NCBI GenBank assembly: GCA_001797675.1
Contig: MGQB01000036.1
Coordinates: 62,001 to 126,000 of the forward strand
Source of the DNA: Deltaproteobacteria bacterium RBG_13_43_22
Lineage (GTDB): Bacteria > Desulfobacterota > RBG-13-43-22
Length of the DNA: 64,000 nt
Reading direction: 5' to 3'
The notes under the pieces were generated by a model, which saw only the letters and a list, made by a program, of their open reading frames with translations, searched no databases and was not told the DNA's origin. The translations under genes and the position numbers were made by a program. The stretch's first letter is position 1, and every line of letters begins with the position of its first letter. This document shows, piece after piece, positions 52,025 through 61,168 of this stretch.

Positions 52025-53548
52025 TTAATAAGGTGCTTTGGATTTTAGTGAATGCACTTTTATTCTTTTTTTTATAAAATGAAAGACTTTTTTTATTAAA
52101 AGAGTGGGATCGTCCATCATCATAGAAAAAATAAGATGTTTGTTTCTTCTAAATTTAATTTTAAAACTATTGTTCCTTTTAAACAGCCATTTTGCAATTA
52201 TAATGGCATAGTTAGAAAAGTCTTCTTTACTAATATTGGTCACATAGTGGGCATCGGGCCAGAACAATACATTATTCCAATCAGGATTTTTAGGAAGTAG
52301 ACCACGGTCTATGCATTTTTGATAATCTGTGCTCCCCGGCATTGGGTCAAAAATATTAAAGGCAATTTCGGTCGCATCGAGTTCTTTCATTAGCCCAAAG
52401 GTTTGATCTAAATCCTCTATTGTTTCATCTGGAAAACCGGCCATAAAAAATGCCCCTGACCCCAGACCGCTTTTATTAATGAGGGTAAAAGCCTTCTTGA
52501 TTTGGTCATTAGTAACATCTTTACAAATCAATTTTTTGATTCGGTCACTTCCACTCTCCACGCCTATCTCAAGTTTTACACAACCTGATTTTTTCATTAG
52601 ATTTAGTAAATCATCATCAATAAGATCCGCTCTCGTTGCCGTTTTCCAGTTTATTTTGAGATCAGATTCAATAAGAGCTTTACAATATTTTTCTATTATA
52701 TTCTTATTAATGGTAAAAGAATCATCCCAAAACATGATAAATTTTGTTCCATAATCTTTTTTGATTATTTTTATTTCTTGAATGATATTTTCAGGTGACC
52801 TAAAACGGACTTTATTGTCCCAGAAGTTTCTTGATGAGCAAAATGAACATCGGAAAGGACATCCTCTGGATACAATCATGCTCCCAAATGATTTAAAATC
52901 AAAAGACTCCGGATATAGAATGCTGTCCCGGGCAGGAAAAGGAATCTCATCAAGATCTTTTATTAACATCATAGTATCATTGTGACATAAGTCCCCATTA
53001 TTTCTATAAGACAGATTCGGGACTTTACTAATTTTATCTCCTTTTTCTATGGAACGGCACAATTCCAGCATGGGGTATTCTCCTTCACCCCTTATCACAA
53101 AATCCACTTCCTTGTTCATGAGACAATCTGAAGGTAGGAATGTGGGATGAAGTCCCCCCCAAACCACATAACACTTTTCATTATATTCCTTACAAATCTG
53201 ACTTATTTTAAGAGCCGAAGCTATTTCAACTGAAAGAAGGGATATTCCAATTAAATCAGGCTGATACATGTTAAGAGTATCTTTTACTTCTTTCCACACA
53301 TAATGCTCGCGGTCTTTAATGCTCTCGATATATTTTCGATAACCAATAGATCTAGAGTCAAAAGCGACTTCCGCATCAAGAATAATCTTTTCATTTTTTA
53401 AAAGTGGATTCTCCGCATGATAAATTTTTGTCTCAAACCCATCTTCGCTCAGGACCGAGGCAATATAGCCCAGCCCTAATGGAAAATAAGGGGCTTGTCC
53501 CGAACTTTTAAGCCTGGTGTAAGGAGGTCTGATCAGTAATATCTTCAT
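52025..53548 (-). CDS. B12-binding radical SAM protein 5 of the tandem block
   Basis: A 507-residue enzyme of the general B12 radical SAM type. The N-terminus reads MKILLIRPPYTRLKSSG with YFPLGLGYIASVLSEDG, then LIGISLLSVEIASALKI, VVWGGLHPTFLPSDCL and VIRGEGEYPMLELC. Cysteines are at about 230, 234 and 237 in VSRGCPFRCSFC. LEIGVESGSDRIKKLICKD and GAFFMAGFPDETIEDLDQ follow. The frame reaches a GTG at 53557, but ATG 53548 has AGGTGA at a good distance. It begins inside the acyltransferase gene (41 bp overlap), which argues for coupled translation with it. Confidence 0.88.
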   Translation of the reverse strand: MKILLIRPPYTRLKSSGQAPYFPLGLGYIASVLSEDGFETKIYHAENPLLKNEKIILDAEVAFDSRSIGYRKYIESIKDREHYVWKEVKDTLNMYQPDLIGISLLSVEIASALKISQICKEYNEKCYVVWGGLHPTFLPSDCLMNKEVDFVIRGEGEYPMLELCRSIEKGDKISKVPNLSYRNNGDLCHNDTMMLIKDLDEIPFPARDSILYPESFDFKSFGSMIVSRGCPFRCSFCSSRNFWDNKVRFRSPENIIQEIKIIKKDYGTKFIMFWDDSFTINKNIIEKYCKALIESDLKINWKTATRADLIDDDLLNLMKKSGCVKLEIGVESGSDRIKKLICKDVTNDQIKKAFTLINKSGLGSGAFFMAGFPDETIEDLDQTFGLMKELDATEIAFNIFDPMPGSTDYQKCIDRGLLPKNPDWNNVLFWPDAHYVTNISKEDFSNYAIIIAKWLFKRNNSFKIKFRRNKHLIFSMMMDDPTLLIKKVFHFIKKRIKVHSLKSKAPY

Positions 53549-54506
53549 AGCTTTCACCTGGTGTAAATAAGGGGATATCTCCCTGTTCAGTCATAAATTG
53601 TCTTAAAGCCAAAAATTTTAAATAATGATAGGGATATTTCAAGACATACCATTCAAGGCGCTTGACAAAACAATTCATGCTTTTTTGAATCATTTCTCTC
53701 TTGGTCCCTTCATCGACAATTTCAAGGGGGGGCTCCACGATCATGGTGTTACCGCCTTGTTGATCCCGAACCATAAAAACAGGAAGGACCGTACACCCGG
53801 TTCGTATGGCAATCTCAAGGGCACCGGTTGAAAAAAAGGCCTTCCGCCCAAGAAAGTCGACCCCGATTCGGTCTTTACCGCCGCCCCCATCCATGGCAAT
53901 ACCCAGAATTTCATTATGTTTCAGGCAGAAAAAGGCCTCTTTCAATGAACTGAAAACATTGACATGTTTGACCGGTAAGGATAATTCCTGCTCCCATCGG
54001 AGTTCTAAAGCCTTTTTATTCATGGGGCTGAATTTTTTTTTCGGTAATTTTTCAACCCAGACCATCGGAGGGGCACTGATTTGATTCATTTTATATCCGC
54101 GATAGCCTACCGCCGGCATAATCATCTGGTTAGCCCCAAAATGGGCAAATAAAAGCATGACCCCTTTCCCAGACACCAGGGCCGAGTCGAGATTTTCCAG
54201 TCCAGAACATTGGACAAGAGAAAAGATGTTTTTTGTGTTGAGTTTAGAAAACAACAGGACTTCCAATTCAGCCTGTAAGCCATCAATGAAGGCCCGTTTG
54301 ACAATTTGGTCTGAAGTTGAATCATCCAAATGATCCGGAAATATTTTCCTCAATTCCTTTTTGAATGAAACCTTTTTCCCTCTCAAGAGAAAAAATGAGA
54401 AAATGCCAAATATCTTTCCCAGCCGGTACACACTGCTTAATGGAATGACTTGAATGAAGAATTTAAAAGGATACCAATAAATCCACTGGACGATATCTTT
54501 AAACAT
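53508..54506 (-). CDS. LpxL/HtrB-like lysophospholipid acyltransferase A
   Basis: A 332-residue membrane-associated acyltransferase. An amphipathic/hydrophobic N-terminus (YWYPFKFFIQVIPLSSVYR) precedes the catalytic block LLFAHFGANQMIMPAVGYRGY, where the family's HX4(D/E) is replaced by HX4Q (H122, Q127). Then follow IAMDGGGGKDRIGVDFLGR and ALEIAIRTGCTVLPVFMVRD, the conserved second half. It lies directly before the five B12 radical SAM genes and overlaps the first. LpxL-type enzymes move acyl chains from acyl carrier protein to lipid A precursors. The acceptor here is unknown and the Gln makes activity uncertain. Confidence 0.83.
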   Translation of the reverse strand: MFKDIVQWIYWYPFKFFIQVIPLSSVYRLGKIFGIFSFFLLRGKKVSFKKELRKIFPDHLDDSTSDQIVKRAFIDGLQAELEVLLFSKLNTKNIFSLVQCSGLENLDSALVSGKGVMLLFAHFGANQMIMPAVGYRGYKMNQISAPPMVWVEKLPKKKFSPMNKKALELRWEQELSLPVKHVNVFSSLKEAFFCLKHNEILGIAMDGGGGKDRIGVDFLGRKAFFSTGALEIAIRTGCTVLPVFMVRDQQGGNTMIVEPPLEIVDEGTKREMIQKSMNCFVKRLEWYVLKYPYHYLKFLALRQFMTEQGDIPLFTPGESYEDITDQTSLHQA

Positions 54507-54532
54507 GAAACTTAAGAGGGAATGGTTTTATC

Positions 54533-55648
54533 TCAAGAAATCTGAGTAGACGTTGTTCCCGTGTTGGTCTCTCCAAATGTCTTTATCCCTTTTTTTTTAA
54601 TGCATTTAAAACAAATATTACTAATGTTAATATCCCGTAACCCTCCTTTTTTAAACATTCTTCTGGCATCAAGGTAATTAGCATTATTCCAAATCTCGTT
54701 GAATGTTGAGTCCTTCATATTTCCAAAATCATAGGTTTTATCTCCGGTATAATAATTACAACAAGGTGATATACCAAGATCCCAGTTTATAAATACCGTT
54801 CGATACAGCCATGAGCAAAGTGGAATTTTTTTCTGTTTTTTTATAACTTGATCCTCAAATCTTAAGGATTTTCTAATTTTCTCTTCAGGCAACCACGCTT
54901 TGCGTTCTATTTCGTTGTTAAGATCGACCCCGATCCTGGAAAACCGGATTCCAATTCCCAAATCACGGGCAATTCGGGTTGCCGGGTCCATAAAGGAAAC
55001 ATTATGTTTCATGATAAGAAATTGCCAATCCATAAAAGGATACTTGGCTTTTTTATCTTTTTTGGTCTGGAATAATTGTTTTATATTATTAATAACCTTC
55101 TCATAGTTTCCCCCGACTTTGTACTTTGTATAGGATTCCTGATCGATGCCATCAATCGAAATGATTAAATGTTCCAGGCCGGAATCTATTATTTTATTGA
55201 TCCGATCTTGGTTTATTGTATTAAAATTTGAAGTGATGGCTACACTGATATCATGGTCGGTTGCGTATCGAATCATTTCGAAGATCTCATCATAAAGGAA
55301 AGGTTCTCCAAACCCATAAAGATTTATCCTGAATACCCAAGGGCCCAATTCATCAACAATTTTTTTAAAATCTTTAATTTTCATCCTTCCATAGCCACGG
55401 GCCCCTTCAAAATCGTGCTTTTTTCTATTTTCATAACATACAGGGCACTGCAAATTACATAAATTGGTATTCTCAACCTTTAAAATATATGGCATTCCAC
55501 TAATACGTTCTCGTTTAATGAGTATTTGAAATTCAATTAATAGAAAATTTAATATTTTCTTTAACGAGCTATGTCGTATCAATGCGAAAAAATACCTTCT
55601 AAGTCGAATAATTTTACTCAAACCCATCGTTTCTAAAGGAATAATCAT
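54533..55648 (-). CDS. Radical SAM/SPASM protein
   Basis: A radical SAM enzyme without a B12 domain. The cluster motif is CNLQCPVC at C64, C68 and C71 from the ATG at 55648 (C67/C71/C74 from a TTG at 55657). VFRINLYGFGEPFLYDEIF and LEHLIISIDGIDQESYTKY are barrel blocks. A SPASM-type auxiliary-cluster region follows: LCSWLYRTVFINWDLGISPCC, then DFGNMKDSTFNEIWNNANY and SNICFKCIKK. SPASM enzymes modify peptides, sugars or other substrates. It sits between the two LpxL-like genes, 26 bp upstream of one, so a shared pathway is likely. The substrate is unknown. Confidence 0.86.
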   Translation of the reverse strand: MIIPLETMGLSKIIRLRRYFFALIRHSSLKKILNFLLIEFQILIKRERISGMPYILKVENTNLCNLQCPVCYENRKKHDFEGARGYGRMKIKDFKKIVDELGPWVFRINLYGFGEPFLYDEIFEMIRYATDHDISVAITSNFNTINQDRINKIIDSGLEHLIISIDGIDQESYTKYKVGGNYEKVINNIKQLFQTKKDKKAKYPFMDWQFLIMKHNVSFMDPATRIARDLGIGIRFSRIGVDLNNEIERKAWLPEEKIRKSLRFEDQVIKKQKKIPLCSWLYRTVFINWDLGISPCCNYYTGDKTYDFGNMKDSTFNEIWNNANYLDARRMFKKGGLRDINISNICFKCIKKKGIKTFGETNTGTTSTQIS

Positions 55649-55739
55649 CACTATCAATACCTTTTTGCTTCAAATTAATGTTTTCTACTAATTGAAATTA
55701 CATTTCAATTAACGAGATCTGCATTAAAATAACTAATTT

Positions 55740-56684
55740 TCAAACAATAATATATCCCTTCTGAAATTCCATCCATAACAACCACTGTTCTGGATGTTTT
55801 TTTATATATTTTTCTAACTGAAATATTATTTGTTGGATACATTTTTGAACATCAACTGCTCGATCTTCACTTTTTTGAACATATATCGGTGGGTCAAAAA
55901 TTATTTTATGTTTTCCATCAAGTTGTCTTAAACAATTAATCGGAATAATTGGAACACCCATCTTTCTGGCGACCCTTGCTGCACCGGTAGGCATATAAAC
56001 TTGATTTCCGAGAAAATTAACAATTATATAATCCTTTTTTAATTTTTGACCTTTTAACCCTCCTACACCATCAACATTAATCATTAATAATTCACCATTT
56101 TCAAGACATTGATAAATCGGTTTAATCGATTTACTGATATGAATATGGTTCACTTTAAAACTATCTTCTATTCGAATACGATACTTAAGAGCCACTTTAC
56201 GATGGATAAAGCTGAACTCGGAAGCATTAACGTCCCGATCCCCCAGTTGGTTCACTTTGTAGCCCAAATGCCCTAAAGCAACAAGAGGATACTGCATAGT
56301 ACCGAAATGTAACGTGGCAAGAATAGCACCCTTTCCCTCCATTACTATTTGATCCAGTATTTGTTTTCCTTCAAAAGATATATGATCATAAATATTATTT
56401 AAATTAATAACGGGGAATTTAAAAAATTCAAGCAGGTTTAAATAATGGGTTATCATCACCCCTTTAGCAATTTTAGATACAGCTACCCGATTGTTTCCAA
56501 AAACAATTTGAATATTATTTATGAGTTGATTACGTCGTGATCTGCTAAAAATATGATCAATAAAGCCCATAATAACGGCAAACCGCCTTACGATAAAGTA
56601 AGGACTGGAAGCAATAAACCAACGAAATGGAAACCAAACAAGAAGTCGTCCAATGTCTCTCAAAAGGGTATCCTTGATAATCAT
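55740..56684 (-). CDS. LpxL/HtrB-like lysophospholipid acyltransferase B
   Basis: A 314-residue paralogue of the acyltransferase at 53508. The N-terminus has a hydrophobic segment (LLVWFPFRWFIASSPYFIV), the catalytic block is LATLHFGTMQYPLVALGHLGY with H126 and Q131, again HX4Q, followed by INVDGVGG and AARVARKMGVPIIPINCLRQ. Sequence similarity to the other copy is clear but low, so the duplication is old. It stands between the FAD oxidoreductase and SPASM genes. The acyl acceptor is unknown. Confidence 0.82.
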   Translation of the reverse strand: MIIKDTLLRDIGRLLVWFPFRWFIASSPYFIVRRFAVIMGFIDHIFSRSRRNQLINNIQIVFGNNRVAVSKIAKGVMITHYLNLLEFFKFPVINLNNIYDHISFEGKQILDQIVMEGKGAILATLHFGTMQYPLVALGHLGYKVNQLGDRDVNASEFSFIHRKVALKYRIRIEDSFKVNHIHISKSIKPIYQCLENGELLMINVDGVGGLKGQKLKKDYIIVNFLGNQVYMPTGAARVARKMGVPIIPINCLRQLDGKHKIIFDPPIYVQKSEDRAVDVQKCIQQIIFQLEKYIKKHPEQWLLWMEFQKGYIIV

Positions 56685-56753
56685 TATTATTTTATAAATA
56701 TCATCAATAAGTAATAATTATCCTATTGAAAAGATATTCTCTCCAATTTGGTT

Positions 56754-58202
56754 TTAATAAAATGTTTGGCCCCATTTTGAGATACTTCTTTCTAAATTCT
56801 TATCCAGATTCCCCTCAATAAAATGGACCACATTATCAGCCATCTCCATGATTTCATTGGTCATCGCATGGTAACGAAATAATCCTTGCCTGCCAGAAGT
56901 CAGTAAATTATCAAATTTAAATATTTCATCTAAAAGCAAATTTCGAGAAACCTCAAATCCCTTTGTATATATTGGATAAGCATTTGGGATTTCTATAATA
57001 AATGAATCTAAAATATCATCAACGGTTTCAAGTAAATTAAGACCAATTAGGTCTTCCGCACATTTTTTAACCATCTCTTCTTTGGTCATTCTTGATATAA
57101 AATCATTTTCATTATGGCAAACTTCAAGAGATAACGATGTTTTTCCTTTGGGTGCCATAAGAACACTCATGGCTTTAGGTTCATAAACACGTTTAAAGAG
57201 ATGTTCTCTATTCATTGAGAACATCTCCAAAGAATCTAAGATTCTTTCTTTATTTATAATGAGATTAACAAGCTGGATATGCCTATAATGTAATTTTTGT
57301 GCAACCTCGACTTGATCAGCAACTAATGGATTAAAATAAGTAAATAATGTTGGTAACGGTAAAGTCGAGATATAGTAATCTCCGCTGATAATTTTTTGAC
57401 TACCTTCCGTATCCACAATAACATTTTGAACGGTATGACCTTCAACATTAATTTGACTTATCTTGGTGTTCAAATAAATATTTTGATTATTGAGGGTTGC
57501 GGTCATCGCATTACAAAGTTGACCTGCACCGTAATGCGGATACCAAGATGAAATCATTTTTGCAGATGGATCATTAGTTTTAGCAAGCCGCTCCTTTATT
57601 TTTTTGTTTAATTGCGCTACAATTTTATTTAATATATTTTTCATTAAGCTTTTTCCACTTACATTTTCGCGTTCTTTCCCCCACAAAATTGATATTTGGT
57701 CAGGTAATAATCCACAACATTTTTCTATATATGGGAAGTAAAAAAAGTTGAATATTTTTTTCCCGAACCGTTTCGTCATAAAAGTTTCCAAATTTAAGTC
57801 GGTTTCACCTTTTATTGATATTTTGGCCCAGTTATAAAAATAATCTAATAGGTAACTGAACGTTACCAGGGGACTCATTTTAGTAAATAATTCAACAAGT
57901 CGAAGTGGGTAAGAAAGGATTACCTTTTCCGTATACATACTGAAACGATCTGATAGAGTTATCAAATCATCTCCCAAAAGATCATGATACTCATTGACAT
58001 AATCTTCAAAAAAAATGTGCGGCCCAAAATCAAAGAGAAATTGTTCGCCCTTATATTCATATTTAACGGTTTGTACCATGCCTCCAAGATTTTGCGATTT
58101 TTCAATTAAGGATATTTTATAACCTAATTTATTTAACAGGTAAGCAATTCTTATTCCGGCAAAACCGCCACCAAGTATTACCACTGATTTATTTTTATTC
58201 AT
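56754..58202 (-). CDS. FAD-dependent amine-oxidase/UGM-like oxidoreductase
   Basis: A 482-residue flavoprotein. The dinucleotide-binding motif VVILGGGFAGIRIAYLL is followed by LIEKSQNLGGMVQT and FDFGPHIFFEDYVNEYHDLL, a layout shared by protoporphyrinogen oxidases, carotenoid desaturases and UDP-galactopyranose mutases. The C-terminal FAD-contact region is LLTSGRQGLFRYHAMTNEIMEMADNV-like, with GRQGLFRYHAMTNEIMEM, which is the kind seen in nucleotide-sugar mutase-like proteins of surface glycan clusters. It may be a sugar mutase or a desaturase. Both fit the neighbourhood, and sequence alone does not decide. Confidence 0.8.
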   Translation of the reverse strand: MNKNKSVVILGGGFAGIRIAYLLNKLGYKISLIEKSQNLGGMVQTVKYEYKGEQFLFDFGPHIFFEDYVNEYHDLLGDDLITLSDRFSMYTEKVILSYPLRLVELFTKMSPLVTFSYLLDYFYNWAKISIKGETDLNLETFMTKRFGKKIFNFFYFPYIEKCCGLLPDQISILWGKERENVSGKSLMKNILNKIVAQLNKKIKERLAKTNDPSAKMISSWYPHYGAGQLCNAMTATLNNQNIYLNTKISQINVEGHTVQNVIVDTEGSQKIISGDYYISTLPLPTLFTYFNPLVADQVEVAQKLHYRHIQLVNLIINKERILDSLEMFSMNREHLFKRVYEPKAMSVLMAPKGKTSLSLEVCHNENDFISRMTKEEMVKKCAEDLIGLNLLETVDDILDSFIIEIPNAYPIYTKGFEVSRNLLLDEIFKFDNLLTSGRQGLFRYHAMTNEIMEMADNVVHFIEGNLDKNLERSISKWGQTFY

Positions 58203-58296
58203 ATTTTAATCCAAGGAGCTTATTGATTCACAATGCGTTGCTTTCGCTTCTGATATTTCAAATTTTCTATTAACCCTCTTTACAATAATTTTTTGA

Positions 58297-59844
58297 CTAA
58301 TTCCTAAATATTTTGTTTTTAATCGTTATCAACAGTTCACGATCATTCTTATCAAAGCCGTTAATAGTTATACTTAACAAGGTTAGACCTCCTGCCAAAA
58401 TTCCTATAATTGTTTTTTCCCCCATATTTAAAATAAAGATAGATTCAATTACCAATCCTCCAATGATCAAAATAAAAGATATAATTAGTGGAAAGATAAT
58501 ATAAATACTAAATGGATGCATTTTCATGACTTTGTTTATTATCATAATTCGAACGGAAGCAGTCATCAAAGTTGATAATATGTTAGCTAAGGCAGCTCCA
58601 TATAGCCCATATCGCGGTATCCATAATAAATTAAGTAACATATTAATCAAGAGATTACCTGTCAAAAAAGCAAGTTCTATATACTGGTGACCACTGATTG
58701 TAAGGAGTAGCCCTGCAATACCAGAAACTGCAGAAAAGATGGCTCCTATAACGAGAATACCTAAGACGTTAGGGCTATTTAAAAGAAAATTTTTACCGAA
58801 AATTAGCATCAATGGTTCTCTTGATAACAGTTGAAAAACCGAAATGGGAAGAATCACAAATAATCCCCAACGGGTTGCCGATCGATAAAGGATCTTAACT
58901 TGATCATTTCGGTTTAAGCCTAATTGCCCGGCCATTAATGGGCCAAATATTAATTCTAAAGAGACACTTACCATTCCGAAAAACATAATCCAACGGGCCG
59001 CTGCAGCATATTCTCCAACTCTTGAAGAATCCGTAAAAATATTAAGCATAATAATGTCCATAAAGTTGTTTCCTATCAATAATAAACCAAATGGAGTAAG
59101 CGGTATGGAATATAGTAAGATAGGACGCCAGCTTCTTGGAAAAATCGAATTTTTGTTCAAAACCTGTTTCTTAGTCGGATGAGGCCAAAACCCTTGGATC
59201 TGATGTCTGACCAGTAACAGCATCCAAAAAGAACAGATCATCGTGGCAAGAATAAAGGAATAAACTACTGATGAAAAACCAAAACCAATTTTATAAAATG
59301 TAATAAAAAAAATAATTTGTAATAAACTAAACAGTAAATCTTCAATGATGACCGCATATTTAGTTGTTTTGAAAGCACGGCTTAAATCGGCACTAATCCT
59401 AAGAATGGTAAAAAAAGGTACTGCAAATGAGAATTGTTTTAACACAAGAACTATTTCATCATTTTTTAAAACAGAGACAGCGAGAAAAGGAGCCAATCCA
59501 TAAAGAATAGCCCCAATGAAAGTCCCGAATACTAGTGGAAAAAGTACAGCAGTTTTGAGGATTTCCGGCATCATTTTGTAGTCCCGCTGATCGTGTGCAA
59601 TGGCCAGAAATCGCATCCCCCCTTTTTGCAAGCCAAGGCCAGAAATAATTTGTGTTATTTGACATATTAAAAGGCCGGTGATAAAGATCCCATAATATTT
59701 CGGTCCAAAAAAGCGGGACACAAGAATCTGTAAAAAAAGTGTTAAGGATTTCCCCACAATTGTCCCTAAAAACCCAAAAAAACCACCCTTTGCAGCTTTT
59801 AAAAGTAATGTTGTTTCATTTGGTGAGGTTGGGTTTGTTGGCAA
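58297..59844 (-). CDS. Wzx-type lipid-linked repeat-unit flippase
   Basis: A 515-residue polytopic protein of the MOP/polysaccharide transporter family, with about fourteen hydrophobic segments. It starts with the usual KAAKGGFFGFLGTIVGKSL and SRFFGPKYYGIFITGLLI, and has GEYAAAARWIMFFGMVS and LWIPRYGLYGAALANILST in the second half. It moves undecaprenyl-linked repeat units from the inner to the outer leaflet of the inner membrane. It fits the Wza/Wzc/Wzy-like genes of the same cluster. Assignment is confident at family level. Confidence 0.9.
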   Translation of the reverse strand: MPTNPTSPNETTLLLKAAKGGFFGFLGTIVGKSLTLFLQILVSRFFGPKYYGIFITGLLICQITQIISGLGLQKGGMRFLAIAHDQRDYKMMPEILKTAVLFPLVFGTFIGAILYGLAPFLAVSVLKNDEIVLVLKQFSFAVPFFTILRISADLSRAFKTTKYAVIIEDLLFSLLQIIFFITFYKIGFGFSSVVYSFILATMICSFWMLLLVRHQIQGFWPHPTKKQVLNKNSIFPRSWRPILLYSIPLTPFGLLLIGNNFMDIIMLNIFTDSSRVGEYAAAARWIMFFGMVSVSLELIFGPLMAGQLGLNRNDQVKILYRSATRWGLFVILPISVFQLLSREPLMLIFGKNFLLNSPNVLGILVIGAIFSAVSGIAGLLLTISGHQYIELAFLTGNLLINMLLNLLWIPRYGLYGAALANILSTLMTASVRIMIINKVMKMHPFSIYIIFPLIISFILIIGGLVIESIFILNMGEKTIIGILAGGLTLLSITINGFDKNDRELLITIKNKIFRN

Positions 59845-59935
59845 GGGTCACATTATTAGAAGGTTTTAAATTACTGTTTAATAGGTTCTAATAACTTTTA
59901 AGTTAACATATTTAAGAAAACCACTTTTTGCATCT

Positions 59936-61156
59936 TTATCTCCGTAATATTTTTAATTCTAATAGCCCTCTTGCTGATGCCTTAAGAAGCATCAAACCAT
60001 GCTTGATAACTTTCATTTTTGATTCTCCAACAACCCTCTTTTGATACCAAATCGGCATTTCTACTATCTTAAGATTATTTTTTGCGGCTCCGAATAGTAA
60101 ATCAAAATCCGGCCAGGAATTATCTTTCATTATTATTCTTTTGTAGTCTTTCCTAAACATACATTTTGTTCCACATAATGTGTCTGTAACATTTTGATTA
60201 AGAATGTAAGAAAAAATAATAGAAAATATCTTGTTCCCGAAAACCTTTATGGACCTCATTGCCTGATCCTGCATCGGATAGACCATCCTTGTACCATTCA
60301 CAAATTCTGCATTCCTGTAATCAAACACATCAATAAATAATAATAGATCCTCAGGTCTAACTGTCATATCGGCATCGAGAATCATCAGAATATCCTTTGT
60401 TGCTGCATCCATCCCAATTTTGGTCGCATACCCTTTCCCTTTGTTGTTTTTGTAATCAATAAATTTAATTCTATTATCGTCCTTAAGCATTTCTCTGACC
60501 ACTTCTGATGTTTTATCTCTTGACCCATCATTGATTATGATTATCTCATAGTCTCTTTTCATTTTAGGTATTCTTCTCACGCATTCCGCGATATTCCCCT
60601 CTTCGTTGTATGCAGGAATTATTATTGAACAGCTATATTCTTTTCTGGTTTTGGGTTCTATAGCGTCCGCAATGATACATGAACCCACCTCAGGTCTTGG
60701 CCAAAAATTGCTCAAGTATAATAAGGTTTCAAGAAGCTGTTTTGGTATCCAGTTGTCAATTTTCTTAAAATTCTTTTTTTTAAACAAATCTAATATACTT
60801 TTTATTAAAGTTATTTTTGGTATACTGTTAATAATAATTTTTCCATCTTCCTTGGTCATTGCCCTGATGTGCTTTAATGTAGAGTATACATCTATAAAAT
60901 GTGATAAAGCTTCATCCAGTATTATATAATCAAATTTTATTTCTGACTGAATCTCAAGGACATCTTTTGTTTCAAATGATACATTTGTATATATTTTCTT
61001 TGTTAACGGCCTATTTCCCTTTTTGTTAGGTATGCCTAATCCATATTTTGGATTAAGCTCACTGATTACTTGGCCATCTTCACATCCCATGTAAAGAATA
61101 TTACTCTTCGCATGTATTGTATTAATTAAAAGTCTACGAAAACTTTTTGTTTTCAT
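59936..61156 (-). CDS. Methyltransferase-like domain fused to GT2 (DPM1-like) glycosyltransferase
   Basis: A 406-residue two-domain protein. Residues about 1-150 look like a class I SAM-dependent methyltransferase fold (NILYMGCEDGQVI, FDYIILDEALSHFID, LKHIRAMTKEDGKIIIN), although the glycine-rich SAM loop is weak. From about 172 follows a dolichyl-phosphate-mannose-synthase-like GT2 domain: CSIIIPAYNEEGNIAECV, IIINDGSRDKTSEVV, ILMILDADMTVRPEDL and VNGTRMVYPMQDQAMR. It would make a polyprenyl-phosphate sugar, the donor used by GT39-like enzymes, three of which are in this cluster. The role of the N-terminal domain is open. It is 12 bp from the upstream epimerase gene. Confidence 0.84.
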   Translation of the reverse strand: MKTKSFRRLLINTIHAKSNILYMGCEDGQVISELNPKYGLGIPNKKGNRPLTKKIYTNVSFETKDVLEIQSEIKFDYIILDEALSHFIDVYSTLKHIRAMTKEDGKIIINSIPKITLIKSILDLFKKKNFKKIDNWIPKQLLETLLYLSNFWPRPEVGSCIIADAIEPKTRKEYSCSIIIPAYNEEGNIAECVRRIPKMKRDYEIIIINDGSRDKTSEVVREMLKDDNRIKFIDYKNNKGKGYATKIGMDAATKDILMILDADMTVRPEDLLLFIDVFDYRNAEFVNGTRMVYPMQDQAMRSIKVFGNKIFSIIFSYILNQNVTDTLCGTKCMFRKDYKRIIMKDNSWPDFDLLFGAAKNNLKIVEMPIWYQKRVVGESKMKVIKHGLMLLKASARGLLELKILRR

Positions 61157-61168
61157 ATTTATCCTTTA

